Assembly: GCF_004339805.1 (NCBI RefSeq)
Contig: NZ_SLUI01000002.1
Location: 372,001 to 436,000, forward strand
DNA: 64,000 bases
DNA from: Anaerospora hongkongensis
GTDB taxonomy: Bacteria > Bacillota > Negativicutes > Sporomusales > DSM-15969
Direction: 5' to 3'
Shown piece after piece: positions 1-7,529 of this stretch. The translations under genes and the position numbers were made by a program. Within the stretch, counting starts at the first letter, position 1; each line of letters starts with the position of its first letter. A model generated the notes under the pieces. The model saw only the letters and a program-made list of their open reading frames with translations. It was not told the origin of the DNA and did not search any database.

Positions 1-206
1 CCTCTCACCTCGATCTATGTATTGGAATAGATGAATAGCATATGCCACTAATACCCAGTTTCGGTATCTAAGACTATTATCCTGCATTTTGCCGCTCGGG
101 CACTTAGCCTGGCAGTCGTTTTTTTCATCTATAACCAAAAAACGAATCTATTCATTTATGCTGTGTATTCCTTTATAATAGAGAAAATACGATTAGGAGA
201 AACAGC
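1..206. other. Intergenic region upstream of the LysE exporter
   Basis: No gene is seen. The first bases, read on the minus strand, are a Shine-Dalgarno-like GAGGTGAGAGG, so a divergent gene may start just outside the window. At 90-125 a weak stem (TGCC/GGCA with inner GGC/GCC) is followed by seven T residues and could be a terminator or attenuator. A small hairpin (ATACC...GGTAT) lies near 52-67. The leader looks structured, but I could not match it to a known riboswitch class. Confidence 0.35.
151..179 (+). promoter_or_regulatory. Putative sigma-A promoter of the LysE exporter gene
   Basis: A perfect -10 (TATAAT, 174-179) lies 17 bp after a weak -35 (TTCATT, 151-156), about 27 bp before the start codon. 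The predicted start point falls about 20 nt before the ATG, leaving room for the TAGGAGAA ribosome site. Confidence 0.45.
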
Positions 207-818
207 ATGATACAAGCCTTTCTACACGGACTCATCTTAGCACTGGGATTAATCCTGCCGCTCGGAGTACAAAATTTATTTGTCTTTCAGCAGGGTGCAG
301 CACATAGCAGCTTTGTTCATATACTGCCTGTGATTTTTACTGCTGCCCTGTGCGATACCGCCCTTATTCTCCTGGCAGTCCAGGGTGTATCCTTATTTTT
401 GCTTAAATTCCCCTTATTTAAGCTTATTTTATTGTCAATCGGTGTAGTTTTTCTAACATATATGGGCTGGGTTACCTGGAACGATAACCACGTTCCGGAC
501 GAAGAGGCACCTGCTCAAAAAACCTCCCCCCGCCAGCAAGTCATCTTTGCCGCCTCCGTTTCCTTGCTTAACCCCCATGCCGTAATGGATACGATTGGCG
601 TAATCGGCACAAGTTCCAGCAGCTACGAAGGACTGGAAAAATCGCTGTTCGCTTTCGCCTGCATCTTTGTGTCCTGGGTCTGGTTCTTCTTTCTGGCGGC
701 AGCCGGCAGAATGATCGGCCGACAGGCCAAATTTTCTACGTGGCGCAAGAAAATTAATCGAGTCTCAGCCTTCTTTATGTGGCTGTCGGCAGCCGCAATG
801 GCCTATAGCGCTCTATAA
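207..818 (+). CDS. LysE/ArgO family amino-acid exporter
   Basis: A 203-residue inner-membrane protein of the LysE superfamily, which exports basic or other amino acids by proton exchange. Visible signs are about six hydrophobic segments, an N-terminal helix rich in L, G and P with the motif PLGVQNLFVFQQG, and the central loop typical of the family with an NPHAVMDTIGVIG segment that resembles the family's NPH.. signature. The length matches ArgO/LysE proteins (about 200 aa). The ATG is preceded by TAGGAGAA at good spacing. It stands alone and converges on the polyamine genes across a shared terminator. The substrate cannot be told from sequence. Confidence 0.85.
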   Translation: MIQAFLHGLILALGLILPLGVQNLFVFQQGAAHSSFVHILPVIFTAALCDTALILLAVQGVSLFLLKFPLFKLILLSIGVVFLTYMGWVTWNDNHVPDEEAPAQKTSPRQQVIFAASVSLLNPHAVMDTIGVIGTSSSSYEGLEKSLFAFACIFVSWVWFFFLAAAGRMIGRQAKFSTWRKKINRVSAFFMWLSAAAMAYSAL

Positions 819-820
819 AC

Positions 821-862
821 AAAAACTCCCGGATAGCTGTCTAGTCTATCCAGGAGTTTTTT
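821..862. terminator. Bidirectional terminator between convergent genes
   Basis: Inverted repeat AAAAACTCC..GGAGTTTTT with inner pairing GGATAG/CTATCC. A-tract on one side and T-tract on the other let it work for both the LysE gene and the minus-strand dehydrogenase that ends at 867. Confidence 0.85.
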
Positions 863-866
863 ATAT

Positions 867-2126
867 TCACACAGTTTCTAAGGACTTAATAACTGGAGCT
901 TCAAAAGTTGCAGGCGCTTCCAGCACTTCTGTCGGCAAGCCCATTGTATCCAGCAGTTTGATAAAAGGAGTAGGGTCCAGTTCTTCGACATTTACCATCT
1001 TCTTAGCGTCCCAATCGCCGCGGGCGACGAGAATAGCTGCCGCTACGGCAGGCACACCTGCCGTATAGCTGATGGCCTGAGACTCTACTTCCTGATAGCA
1101 TTCGGCATGATCGCAGGTGTTGTAAATGAAGATTTGCCGCGGCTTGTTGTCCTTGGTTCCGCGAATAAAGTTGCCGATGCAGGTTTTACCGGTATAACCC
1201 GGTGCCAGTGAGGCAGGATCAGGCAGCAGTGCCTTTAAGACTTTAATCGGTGCAATTTCTACGCCTTCAGCAATTTTGATCGGCACTTCCGAAGTAAGGC
1301 CGATATTGGTTAAAACCGAAAATACATTCAGGTAATGGTCGCCAAAGCCCATCCAGAAACGAATCGAGTTTGCATCGATATTTTTAGAGAGGGAATGAAG
1401 CTCATCATGGCCGGTCAAATACACCGGGCAGCTGCCCACTACCGGGAAATCATAGTCGACTCTGATGGAATGAACCTTCTGCAGCACCCATTTCCGGTCT
1501 ACCCAGGTCCAAACCTTCTTAAACTCGCGGAAATTAATTTCAGGATCAAAGTTTGTGGCAAAATATTTGCCATGGCTGCCCGCATTTACGTCCAGAATAT
1601 CAATTGTATCAATAGTATCAAAATACTCTTTTTGAGCTAAAGCGCACCAGGCATTTACCACACCGGGATCAAAGCCAATCCCTAAAATTGCGGTAATTCC
1701 ATTTTCCGCACAACGTTCTTTGCGCTTCCACTCGTAGTTAGCGTACCATGGGGGATTTTCACAAACCTTGTCCGGTTCCTCATGAATAGCGGTATCCATA
1801 TAGACAGCACCAGTTTGAATGCATGCTTCCAGCACCGACATATTAATATAGGACTGACCTACATTAATAACAATTTCTGATTTCGTCTCTTGAATTAATT
1901 GAACTAAAGCAGGAATATTCAATGCATCCACTTCGCGTGAATATAATTTTTTCGACGAATCTTTCACGTGATTTTTCCGTAAAATGCTTTCAATGATGGC
2001 ATCACATTTTTGCTGGGTAAGTGAAGCTATGCAGATATCGCCCAGGATATCATTATTCATCGCACATTTATGGGCGACCACATGACCCACTCCACCAGCA
2101 CCTACAATTAAGACATTTTTTCTCAT
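867..2126 (-). CDS. Carboxynorspermidine dehydrogenase (saccharopine dehydrogenase family)
   Basis: A 419-residue cytosolic enzyme that reductively condenses aspartate semialdehyde with a diamine (putrescine or diaminopropane) using NAD(P)H, giving carboxy(nor)spermidine. The N-terminus has a Rossmann nucleotide site (VLIVGAGGVGHVVAHK), and the body carries the saccharopine dehydrogenase-like catalytic half (MDTAIHEEPD and ILGIGFDPGVVNAW segments). An AGGAGGAAAG ribosome site precedes the ATG. It follows the decarboxylase gene by 29 bp, so the pair is one operon and makes spermidine or norspermidine without AdoMet decarboxylase. Function is assigned from family plus pairing; a lysine-pathway saccharopine reductase is less likely because of the neighbour. 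Confidence 0.88.
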   Translation of the reverse strand: MRKNVLIVGAGGVGHVVAHKCAMNNDILGDICIASLTQQKCDAIIESILRKNHVKDSSKKLYSREVDALNIPALVQLIQETKSEIVINVGQSYINMSVLEACIQTGAVYMDTAIHEEPDKVCENPPWYANYEWKRKERCAENGITAILGIGFDPGVVNAWCALAQKEYFDTIDTIDILDVNAGSHGKYFATNFDPEINFREFKKVWTWVDRKWVLQKVHSIRVDYDFPVVGSCPVYLTGHDELHSLSKNIDANSIRFWMGFGDHYLNVFSVLTNIGLTSEVPIKIAEGVEIAPIKVLKALLPDPASLAPGYTGKTCIGNFIRGTKDNKPRQIFIYNTCDHAECYQEVESQAISYTAGVPAVAAAILVARGDWDAKKMVNVEELDPTPFIKLLDTMGLPTEVLEAPATFEAPVIKSLETV

Positions 2127-2155
2127 TTCTTTCCTCCTGTACCTGTATAAAATAT

Positions 2156-3256
2156 TTAAGATAGACTATTTAGGAAATCTGTATAATCAAACTTGCGGAT
2201 CACTTCAACAGTGCCGTCCAGCCTTCGCACGGCAATAGAGGGCATCTGCAGTCCATTGAACCAGTTTTTCTTAACCATCGTGTAACCGGCTGCATCGGCA
2301 AACCGGATTTCACTGCCAATCTCCAGCTTATCGGCAAATTGGAATGTGCCAAAAACATCTCCTGCCAGACAAGACCGCCCGGCTACCATATACGGATATC
2401 CGCCAGCCTCAGTATCAACCTTTGCGGACAGGCGATAAATTAACAGATCCAGCATATGCCCTTCCACTGATGCATCAACAATGGCAATATCCATCTCATT
2501 ATGCACCAGATCGACTACCTTGGTTACCAGTTCACCACAGCCTGTTATCGCACTTTCACCTGGCTCCAAATATACTTGTACACCATATTTGCCAGCGAAA
2601 TCGGCCAGCTTTTGGCTGAACTGTTCTATCGGATAGCCTTCTTTAGTAAAGTACAAACCGCCACCAAGGCTAACCCACTGCAATTCTTTCAACAGGTCTC
2701 CATATTCGTCCCCAATAGCGTCCAACTGCCGGGAAAAAGCATCAATATCATCATTCTCGCAATTGTAGTGAAACATCAGGCCGCTCAATAAAGGGATTTG
2801 CTTGGCCAGCTCCGTCTTATCCACAACACCTAGGCGCGAAAACTTACGGGCCGGATCAGCTAAATCAAAATGAGAATGACTAATTCCCGGATTAACGCGC
2901 AAACCAAGTTTGGCTGGTTTGACAATGTCATAATAGCGTTTTAGCTGCGAAATGGAGTTGAAAATAATTTTATCGGCATACTTGCTTACCGCGATAACAT
3001 CCTCTTCAGAATAGCCCACGCAATAAGCATGCGTCTCTTTGCCGAATTTTTCATAACCCAGACGGGCTTCATATAGAGAACTGGAAGTCGTGCCATCCAT
3101 ATATTCACGCATTAGGTCAAATACACACCAGGTTGAAAAGCACTTTAGCGCCAAAACTGATTTGGCTCCTGAAAGCTGGCGAACCCGCTGAATAATCTCT
3201 AAGTTACGCAGTAGTTTTTTTTCATCAATAAGATAATACGGGGTTGTAATCTGCAT
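2156..3256 (-). CDS. nspC: Carboxynorspermidine decarboxylase
   Basis: A 366-residue PLP-dependent decarboxylase (alanine-racemase fold) that removes CO2 from carboxynorspermidine or carboxyspermidine to give the triamine. The PLP lysine is in SVLALKCFSTW near residue 38. The C-terminal part carries YLEPGESAITGCGELV and the substrate-binding VDASVEGHMLDLLIY region seen in NspC. A GGAGGAGAT ribosome site lies before the ATG. It is the first gene of a two-gene polyamine operon with the dehydrogenase at 867-2126. Diaminopimelate decarboxylase is ruled out by length and motif spacing. Confidence 0.9.
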   Translation of the reverse strand: MQITTPYYLIDEKKLLRNLEIIQRVRQLSGAKSVLALKCFSTWCVFDLMREYMDGTTSSSLYEARLGYEKFGKETHAYCVGYSEEDVIAVSKYADKIIFNSISQLKRYYDIVKPAKLGLRVNPGISHSHFDLADPARKFSRLGVVDKTELAKQIPLLSGLMFHYNCENDDIDAFSRQLDAIGDEYGDLLKELQWVSLGGGLYFTKEGYPIEQFSQKLADFAGKYGVQVYLEPGESAITGCGELVTKVVDLVHNEMDIAIVDASVEGHMLDLLIYRLSAKVDTEAGGYPYMVAGRSCLAGDVFGTFQFADKLEIGSEIRFADAAGYTMVKKNWFNGLQMPSIAVRRLDGTVEVIRKFDYTDFLNSLS

Positions 3257-3565
3257 TTTTCATCTCCTCCGGTCAGGCATACCAATATCAAAATAAGCTC
3301 CCCAGCCCCTCAGACCTTCCCGCAGGCAGATCGGACGAGACAAAGCAGCAGAGAAACCTTCGTCTGTGATTGCTTTCTTAAACTATAAATTTTCTACGAC
3401 ATTAATAATACCAAAAATGTTACCGTTTGTCGATTATTCTTTAAAAACATTCAAATTTTCTTATAAAAACTCATTTACAGCGAAAATATTGTATTTTTAC
3501 ACCAAATGTTTTAAAAAAACTGTGTTTTTTGTTAAATTATTGCATTACATTGCGATATGGTATGA
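3257..3565. other. AT-rich intergenic region upstream of nspC
   Basis: AT-rich stretch expected to hold the nspC promoter on the minus strand. I see no convincing -35/-10 pair and no structured RNA. The open frame at 3366-3650 (+) has no ribosome site, is full of low-complexity AT codons and overlaps the terminator at 3566-3609, so it is not called. Confidence 0.4.
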
Positions 3566-3609
3566 ACAAAAAGGCTTAAACGCTTACCTTATCAGTGCGT
3601 TTAAGCCCC
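3566..3609 (-). terminator. Rho-independent terminator of the MarR gene
   Basis: On the minus strand an 11-bp perfect stem (GGCTTAAACGC / GCGTTTAAGCC, plus-strand 3573-3583 and 3597-3607) is followed directly by TTTTTGT. It lies 40 bp after the marR-type stop codon. Confidence 0.9.
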
Positions 3610-3650
3610 TTGCTTCACACAACAGCCATATCCATTGTGTGTCCGGTTGA

Positions 3651-4097
3651 TTAAAAGTGATGATCAACAATCTGCTGGGCCTTTTCCAAAAAGACAGTAA
3701 CTGCCTCTCTTTCCTGCTCATTTAACCCTTCTAAGTAGGAAAAAATATAGTCATCCTGCTTGTAATGGAATTCATTATGGGCCTGATAGGCGGACTCTCC
3801 CTGTTGCGTTAAATACAACTGAACCCGTTTCTTATCTTCGGGATCTACAGCTTTTCGTATATATCCGCCCTCTTCCAATTTTAAAGCGCTTTTGGAAATA
3901 ACGGCCCTGGTAACGCCAAAATACCGGGCAATCTCTGAAATATACATCCCCGGATGATCCCCAATCGCTCTAATCATATGAATTTCACCGCGAAACAGAA
4001 TCATCCCATTGCCAAAGTCTAGTTTTCTCATTTTACTGTTGGCAATCGTTTCGATTAATCTGCTGAACTGGCTCATAATAAAGTAAGAGTTTTTCAT
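3651..4097 (-). CDS. MarR family transcriptional regulator
   Basis: A winged-helix regulator of about 148 residues. The MarR DNA-binding core is clear: HPGMYISEIARYFGVTR as helix-turn-helix, AVISKSALKLEEGGYIRK as recognition helix, and the wing DPEDKKRVQLYLTQQG. A C-terminal helix serves for dimerisation. Its gene diverges from the cobalamin-riboswitch operon, whose -10 box is covered by a 25-bp palindrome, its probable operator. Start choice: an upstream ATG (4121) would lie inside the gene's own promoter. The -10 box (4104-4109) places transcription start at about the ATG at 4097, which suggests a leaderless mRNA; the ATG at 4076 is a third option. The ligand is unknown. Confidence 0.85.
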   Translation of the reverse strand: MKNSYFIMSQFSRLIETIANSKMRKLDFGNGMILFRGEIHMIRAIGDHPGMYISEIARYFGVTRAVISKSALKLEEGGYIRKAVDPEDKKRVQLYLTQQGESAYQAHNEFHYKQDDYIFSYLEGLNEQEREAVTVFLEKAQQIVDHHF

Positions 4098-4103
4098 ACT
4101 TCT

Positions 4104-4132
4104 ATTGTAACGAATTTGCATCCTTATAACAA
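4104..4132 (-). promoter_or_regulatory. Promoter of the MarR regulator gene
   Basis: Minus-strand -35 TTGTTA (4127-4132), a 17-bp spacer and -10 TACAAT (4104-4109). The predicted start point coincides with the ATG at 4097, so the transcript would have no ribosome-binding site. Confidence 0.65.
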
Positions 4133-4154
4133 CCAGCCCGACTCTCCGGCACCG

Positions 4155-4183
4155 TTGACAAAAATAGGATTACTTGCTACTAT
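4155..4183 (+). promoter_or_regulatory. Promoter of the cobalamin-riboswitch operon
   Basis: Consensus -35 TTGACA (4155-4160), 17-bp spacer, -10 TACTAT (4178-4183). Predicted transcription start is near 4190, just before the riboswitch aptamer. Confidence 0.8.
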
Positions 4184-4202
4184 GAAACTGAATTTCATAG
4201 TA
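4178..4202. promoter_or_regulatory. Putative MarR operator, 25-bp palindrome over the -10 box
   Basis: Perfect 10-bp arms TACTATGAAA and TTTCATAGTA separated by 5 bp. The left arm contains the -10 hexamer and the right arm covers the start point, so a bound dimer would block RNA polymerase. The size and symmetry fit MarR-family operators, and the divergent neighbour encodes a MarR protein. The pairing of regulator and site is inferred. Confidence 0.7.
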
Positions 4203-4205
4203 TTG

Positions 4206-4361
4206 AGACAGGTGCCCTGCGGGGCTTAATAGGGAAACCCGGTGAAATGCCGGTGCGGTCCCGCCACTGTAATGGGAAGCGAAGCCAATTATACCACTGG
4301 AGCACAATGTTCTGGGAAGGTCGGTTTAGCAATGATCCAGAGCCAGGAGAACTGCCTGTCT
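4206..4361 (+). promoter_or_regulatory. Cobalamin riboswitch (AdoCbl aptamer)
   Basis: All conserved parts are present in order: P1 strand AGACAGG, then GGTGCCCT, the GGGAAACCCGGTGAAAT segment, the B12 box GCGGTCCCGCCACTGTAA, and the closing GAGCCAGGAGAACTGCCTGTCT. Cobalamin binding represses the downstream genes, here a methyltransferase, an outer-membrane receptor and a small membrane protein. This fits a corrinoid-acquisition or corrinoid-modification operon. Confidence 0.95.
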
Positions 4362-4402
4362 AGCAATCACCGTTCAACCTACGAGCGATAGGGAGGGGAT
4401 TT

Positions 4403-4432
4403 ATGAGACGTTTCTTTCATTTTCCCGGCTAG
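4403..4432 (+). CDS. Possible leader peptide in the riboswitch expression platform
   Basis: A 9-codon frame (M-R-R-F-F-H-F-P-G, stop) starts 4 bp after a strong ribosome site GGGAGGGG (4391-4398). It lies between the riboswitch aptamer and the putative terminator hairpin, and its stop codon sits in the hairpin loop. Its translation could therefore influence termination, or the GGGAGGGG could simply be a pairing partner in the switch. The protein product itself is probably unimportant. Confidence 0.35.
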   Translation: MRRFFHFPG

Positions 4433-4449
4433 TAGAGGCCGTTTTTTTT
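4426..4449 (+). terminator. Putative riboswitch-controlled terminator
   Basis: Short GC stem CGGC (4426-4429) / GCCG (4438-4441) followed by eight T residues (4442-4449). It lies between the cobalamin aptamer and the methyltransferase gene, where an expression-platform terminator is expected. The stem is short, so an alternative translational switch cannot be excluded. Confidence 0.55.
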
Positions 4450-4522
4450 ATTGGTGTTACCATTATTTTTTTTGAAAACTTTGTATGTCAGGCATACAAA
4501 CATAATCCGGGAGGGGAAAAAT

Positions 4523-5533
4523 ATGCAATATCCAGAGCAAAGTCCAAAGATTCTCTTTAAAATGGTGCAGCAGTATAAGGAAGCGCAATTACTGCTTGCC
4601 GGTATTCAGCTAGATGTGTTTTCCTACCTTGGCAAATTCACCTCAGCTTGCGATGTTGCTTTGCTAACAGGTTATAACGGGAGAAACCTTGCCCTATTTC
4701 TCAACAGTTTGGCTGCAATCGGACTATTGGAAAAACAGCAGCAGGAATTCCGGAACACAAAACTAACAGAACTATTTCTCAGCCGTAACAGTGCTTATTA
4801 TATGGGTGAATACCTTGTATTCTGGAATAAAATGACTAATCTTGATACTGTGGAAAGCGCAGTCCGCTATGGCCCGGAACGAGCAAATAATACGATGTCA
4901 CCTGCCGGTGCTTATGATTTTCAGAAATTAGCCCGCTTGTCGGCTACCGAAATTCGAACAGGCCGTGTCCAATCTTTTTTACAGGGAGTTTCACAATTAT
5001 TTCAACCGAACGAACCAATACGGTTTCTGGATTTAGGTGCAGGCTCAGGAGTTATGTCTATGGAATTGGCAAATCACTTTCCGGCAGCCTCCGGCACTTT
5101 ATTTGAACAGCCGTCGGTCGCCGACGTACCCGAGCAGCTCATCAGCGAACATCAGTTGCAGCATCGCTTAGCAATTATCCGGGGTGACTTCACCACCGAT
5201 CCGCTTGGCGAAAATTATGACCTGATCATTGCTTCAGGAATATTAGACTTTGCCAGAACGGATTTAAACGCAATGACTGCAAAGCTGGCTGCAGCACTTG
5301 CTCCTGACGGCTATTTGTATCTGGTAACACATAAAGTAAGTGATGATTATTTATCTCCTAAAGAATCCATTATCGGCTGGTTATCCAGCCATCTTGCCGG
5401 CCTGGATATTCTGCTTACCAAAACCGAAATTGAAGCGGCGCTCGCTGCAGCAGGTTTTACAAAAATGGCAAAAAGCACCTTAGACGGTGCAATGGAAAGT
5501 CTAACGGGCGAATTTTACACCGTGGCAAAGTAA
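4523..5533 (+). CDS. SAM-dependent O-methyltransferase-like protein in a B12 operon
   Basis: A 336-residue class I methyltransferase of the acetylserotonin/hydroxyindole O-methyltransferase type. An N-terminal winged-helix dimerisation region (residues 1-100) is followed by the AdoMet motif FLDLGAGSG near residue 172, an acidic loop (FEQPSV), GDF and YLYLVTHK, with a C-terminal lid. Start: the ATG at 4523 follows GGGAGGGG by 7 bp; an upstream in-frame ATG at 4451 has no ribosome site. Placement behind a cobalamin riboswitch and before a TonB receptor suggests it acts on a corrinoid or a cobamide lower-ligand precursor, as BzaC does for 5-hydroxybenzimidazole. That substrate is an inference; no other bza gene is present here. 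Confidence 0.75.
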   Translation: MQYPEQSPKILFKMVQQYKEAQLLLAGIQLDVFSYLGKFTSACDVALLTGYNGRNLALFLNSLAAIGLLEKQQQEFRNTKLTELFLSRNSAYYMGEYLVFWNKMTNLDTVESAVRYGPERANNTMSPAGAYDFQKLARLSATEIRTGRVQSFLQGVSQLFQPNEPIRFLDLGAGSGVMSMELANHFPAASGTLFEQPSVADVPEQLISEHQLQHRLAIIRGDFTTDPLGENYDLIIASGILDFARTDLNAMTAKLAAALAPDGYLYLVTHKVSDDYLSPKESIIGWLSSHLAGLDILLTKTEIEAALAAAGFTKMAKSTLDGAMESLTGEFYTVAK

Positions 5534-5557
5534 CCATATGGAGGAATCAAAATTTAT

Positions 5558-7498
5558 ATGAATAAAAAGTATGTATTGCTCTCAATGTTACTGTTTTTGT
5601 CCGCTCCCCAAGGTTATGCCGAACCTGCTGACCCAGCTACCTTTGAAATGCCCGAACTGGTCGTTACAGCTACTAAAACCAGGATGGATGCAAAAGAAGT
5701 ACCGTCGTCGATTGAAGTAATCACTCAGCAGGACATCCAGTCGCTCGGTGCCCACTCCTTAAAAGATGTGATCGGCTCTATTGCCGGTGTTGGCATTACC
5801 CGGGCAAACGGGCGTGAATCTTTATCGATCAGGGGCTTTGATGCCCGCTATTCCATGATTTTAATTGACGGGCGGAGGATTCCGGCAGAGCCTGAGCCAG
5901 TTTATGAACTGGACCGACTCTCGCTGTTGAATGTGGATAGGATTGAAATCGTTCGCGGCCCGGTCAGCTCTCTCTATGGTGCTGATGCGCTCGGCGGTGT
6001 AGTGAATATTATTACGAAATCTGCTGATTCCCACTCGCTATCCTTAGAGCTTGACCAGGGAATCTTATCGCGAACAGGAGATCAAAATAAGCGCTACAGC
6101 GTAGCTTATGATTCGGGACAACAAGGAAAGTATAATTTGCATTTTTCCGGCTCCTATAATGATTACTCGCCAGCCACCAAAAGTAACGGAACCACCTATT
6201 CTCCTTTTGGTCAGCGAAAATATGTAAACAGCCGCATTGATTATTATCCTACTTCCCAGGAGGCAGTCACCTTCTCATCCTCTTATCTGCGTGAGAATAC
6301 GCGTGAATATTCACTTTTGCAAACACCTGCCGGAAGCATGCCAGTCAGCATCCATGATACCAACGACCGGAGCGACTACTCCCTGAGTTACAGAAAGACA
6401 TTATCGGACGGTGAGATTTACTTTAATACCTTTCATTCAATCTGGGATAAATACAATGACACGGTTAACCGGACAAGCGGTCTATATACGAACTCTATCT
6501 ATGGCTACTACACCATATCCGGCGTGGAAGCCCGCATTACTAAGCAAACAGGCGATAACCATCAGCTCACTTTGGGCAGCGAGTTTCGTCCTGAACTATT
6601 CCGTGGTACGGGAATCCAAACAGGCAAAGGAACTTTTGTTAAAACTTATCATGGCAAGCAATATACTGGCTCTGAAGTAAAAACCAACTATTCCGCGTTT
6701 TATCTGCAGGATCAGTGGAATCTATCACCCAAACTTCTGGCTATTACCTCCGCCCGTTATGATGACAGCAATAATTTCGATAGCAATATAAGTCCTAAAA
6801 TCGGCTTAACCTATACCCCCAGGACAGACCTTCGCATCAAGTTCAATGCCGGTCAGGGCTTCCGGGTTCCTTCTCCCAATCAATTGTATTTAAATCTAAA
6901 TGTTACTCGAAATAATCAGCTAGTTAATCTTGTCGGCAATCCAAATTTAAAACCGGAAGAATCCACCTCCTATGACTTATCTGTCGAACGTGATTTTGGC
7001 ACGATCAAAAGTAAACTCACCTTCTTTACGAGCAAGATTACGGACATGATCGATGAAGTGTGGGTAAATTCGTCTAAGGTTGAATATCAAAATATTAATA
7101 AAGCTACCATTCAGGGCATTGAAAGCGATATCTCTGTTCCTTTGTCCAAAAACTTACTTTGGTCAGGCAATTACACCTACCTTGATGCAAGGAATGATTT
7201 GACGGACAGCCGCTTGTACAACCGGGCACGCCACAAGATTTCATCTCGGTTGACTTATCACCCGGAAAACAAGTGGAGTGCCACTCTCTGGTCAGACTCT
7301 TATATTCATTATTGGTTTCAGCCCACTGCCACTACATCCACCAATAAATCCTACACATTATGGAATGTCAACGCCCAAACGAAATTAAGTGAAAATCATT
7401 TTCTGCAAATTGGCATTGATAATTTCTTTGATCATAGAGATGATTCCTTGTCTTTGCCTGGTGCAATTGTACATATGAATTTAAAAATAAAGCTATAG
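5558..7498 (+). CDS. TonB-dependent outer-membrane receptor, BtuB-like
   Basis: A 646-residue outer-membrane transporter. The signal peptide ends near GYAEP (residue 21). A TonB box (ELVVTATK) and plug domain (VPSSIEVITQQDIQSLG, then the IRG/DGRR plug motifs and VDRIEIVRGPVSSLYG) occupy residues about 30-150. A 22-strand barrel follows, with the usual LKPEES segment near residue 468 and a C-terminal strand MNLKIKL. It ends in Leu rather than Phe or Trp, which is common in Negativicutes. Riboswitch control points to cobalamin or another corrinoid as cargo. It starts 24 bp after the methyltransferase, behind GGAGGAAT. Its presence shows the cell has an outer membrane. Confidence 0.92.
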   Translation: MNKKYVLLSMLLFLSAPQGYAEPADPATFEMPELVVTATKTRMDAKEVPSSIEVITQQDIQSLGAHSLKDVIGSIAGVGITRANGRESLSIRGFDARYSMILIDGRRIPAEPEPVYELDRLSLLNVDRIEIVRGPVSSLYGADALGGVVNIITKSADSHSLSLELDQGILSRTGDQNKRYSVAYDSGQQGKYNLHFSGSYNDYSPATKSNGTTYSPFGQRKYVNSRIDYYPTSQEAVTFSSSYLRENTREYSLLQTPAGSMPVSIHDTNDRSDYSLSYRKTLSDGEIYFNTFHSIWDKYNDTVNRTSGLYTNSIYGYYTISGVEARITKQTGDNHQLTLGSEFRPELFRGTGIQTGKGTFVKTYHGKQYTGSEVKTNYSAFYLQDQWNLSPKLLAITSARYDDSNNFDSNISPKIGLTYTPRTDLRIKFNAGQGFRVPSPNQLYLNLNVTRNNQLVNLVGNPNLKPEESTSYDLSVERDFGTIKSKLTFFTSKITDMIDEVWVNSSKVEYQNINKATIQGIESDISVPLSKNLLWSGNYTYLDARNDLTDSRLYNRARHKISSRLTYHPENKWSATLWSDSYIHYWFQPTATTSTNKSYTLWNVNAQTKLSENHFLQIGIDNFFDHRDDSLSLPGAIVHMNLKIKL

Positions 7499-7529
7499 TT
7501 ATATCAATCAGCCTAGGAGGCGATTTACT

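Noticed and set aside
1-140. Possible lysine riboswitch ahead of the LysE-type gene
   Set aside because: Some hairpins are present, but I could not match the conserved lysine-aptamer core on either strand. Left as an unassigned structured leader.
3366-3650. 94-codon plus-strand frame downstream of nspC
   Set aside because: No ribosome site, very AT-rich, no family signs, and it crosses the marR terminator.
4451-4522. N-terminal extension of the methyltransferase
   Set aside because: The ATG at 4451 follows the riboswitch terminator T-tract without a ribosome site; the ATG at 4523 has GGGAGGGG.
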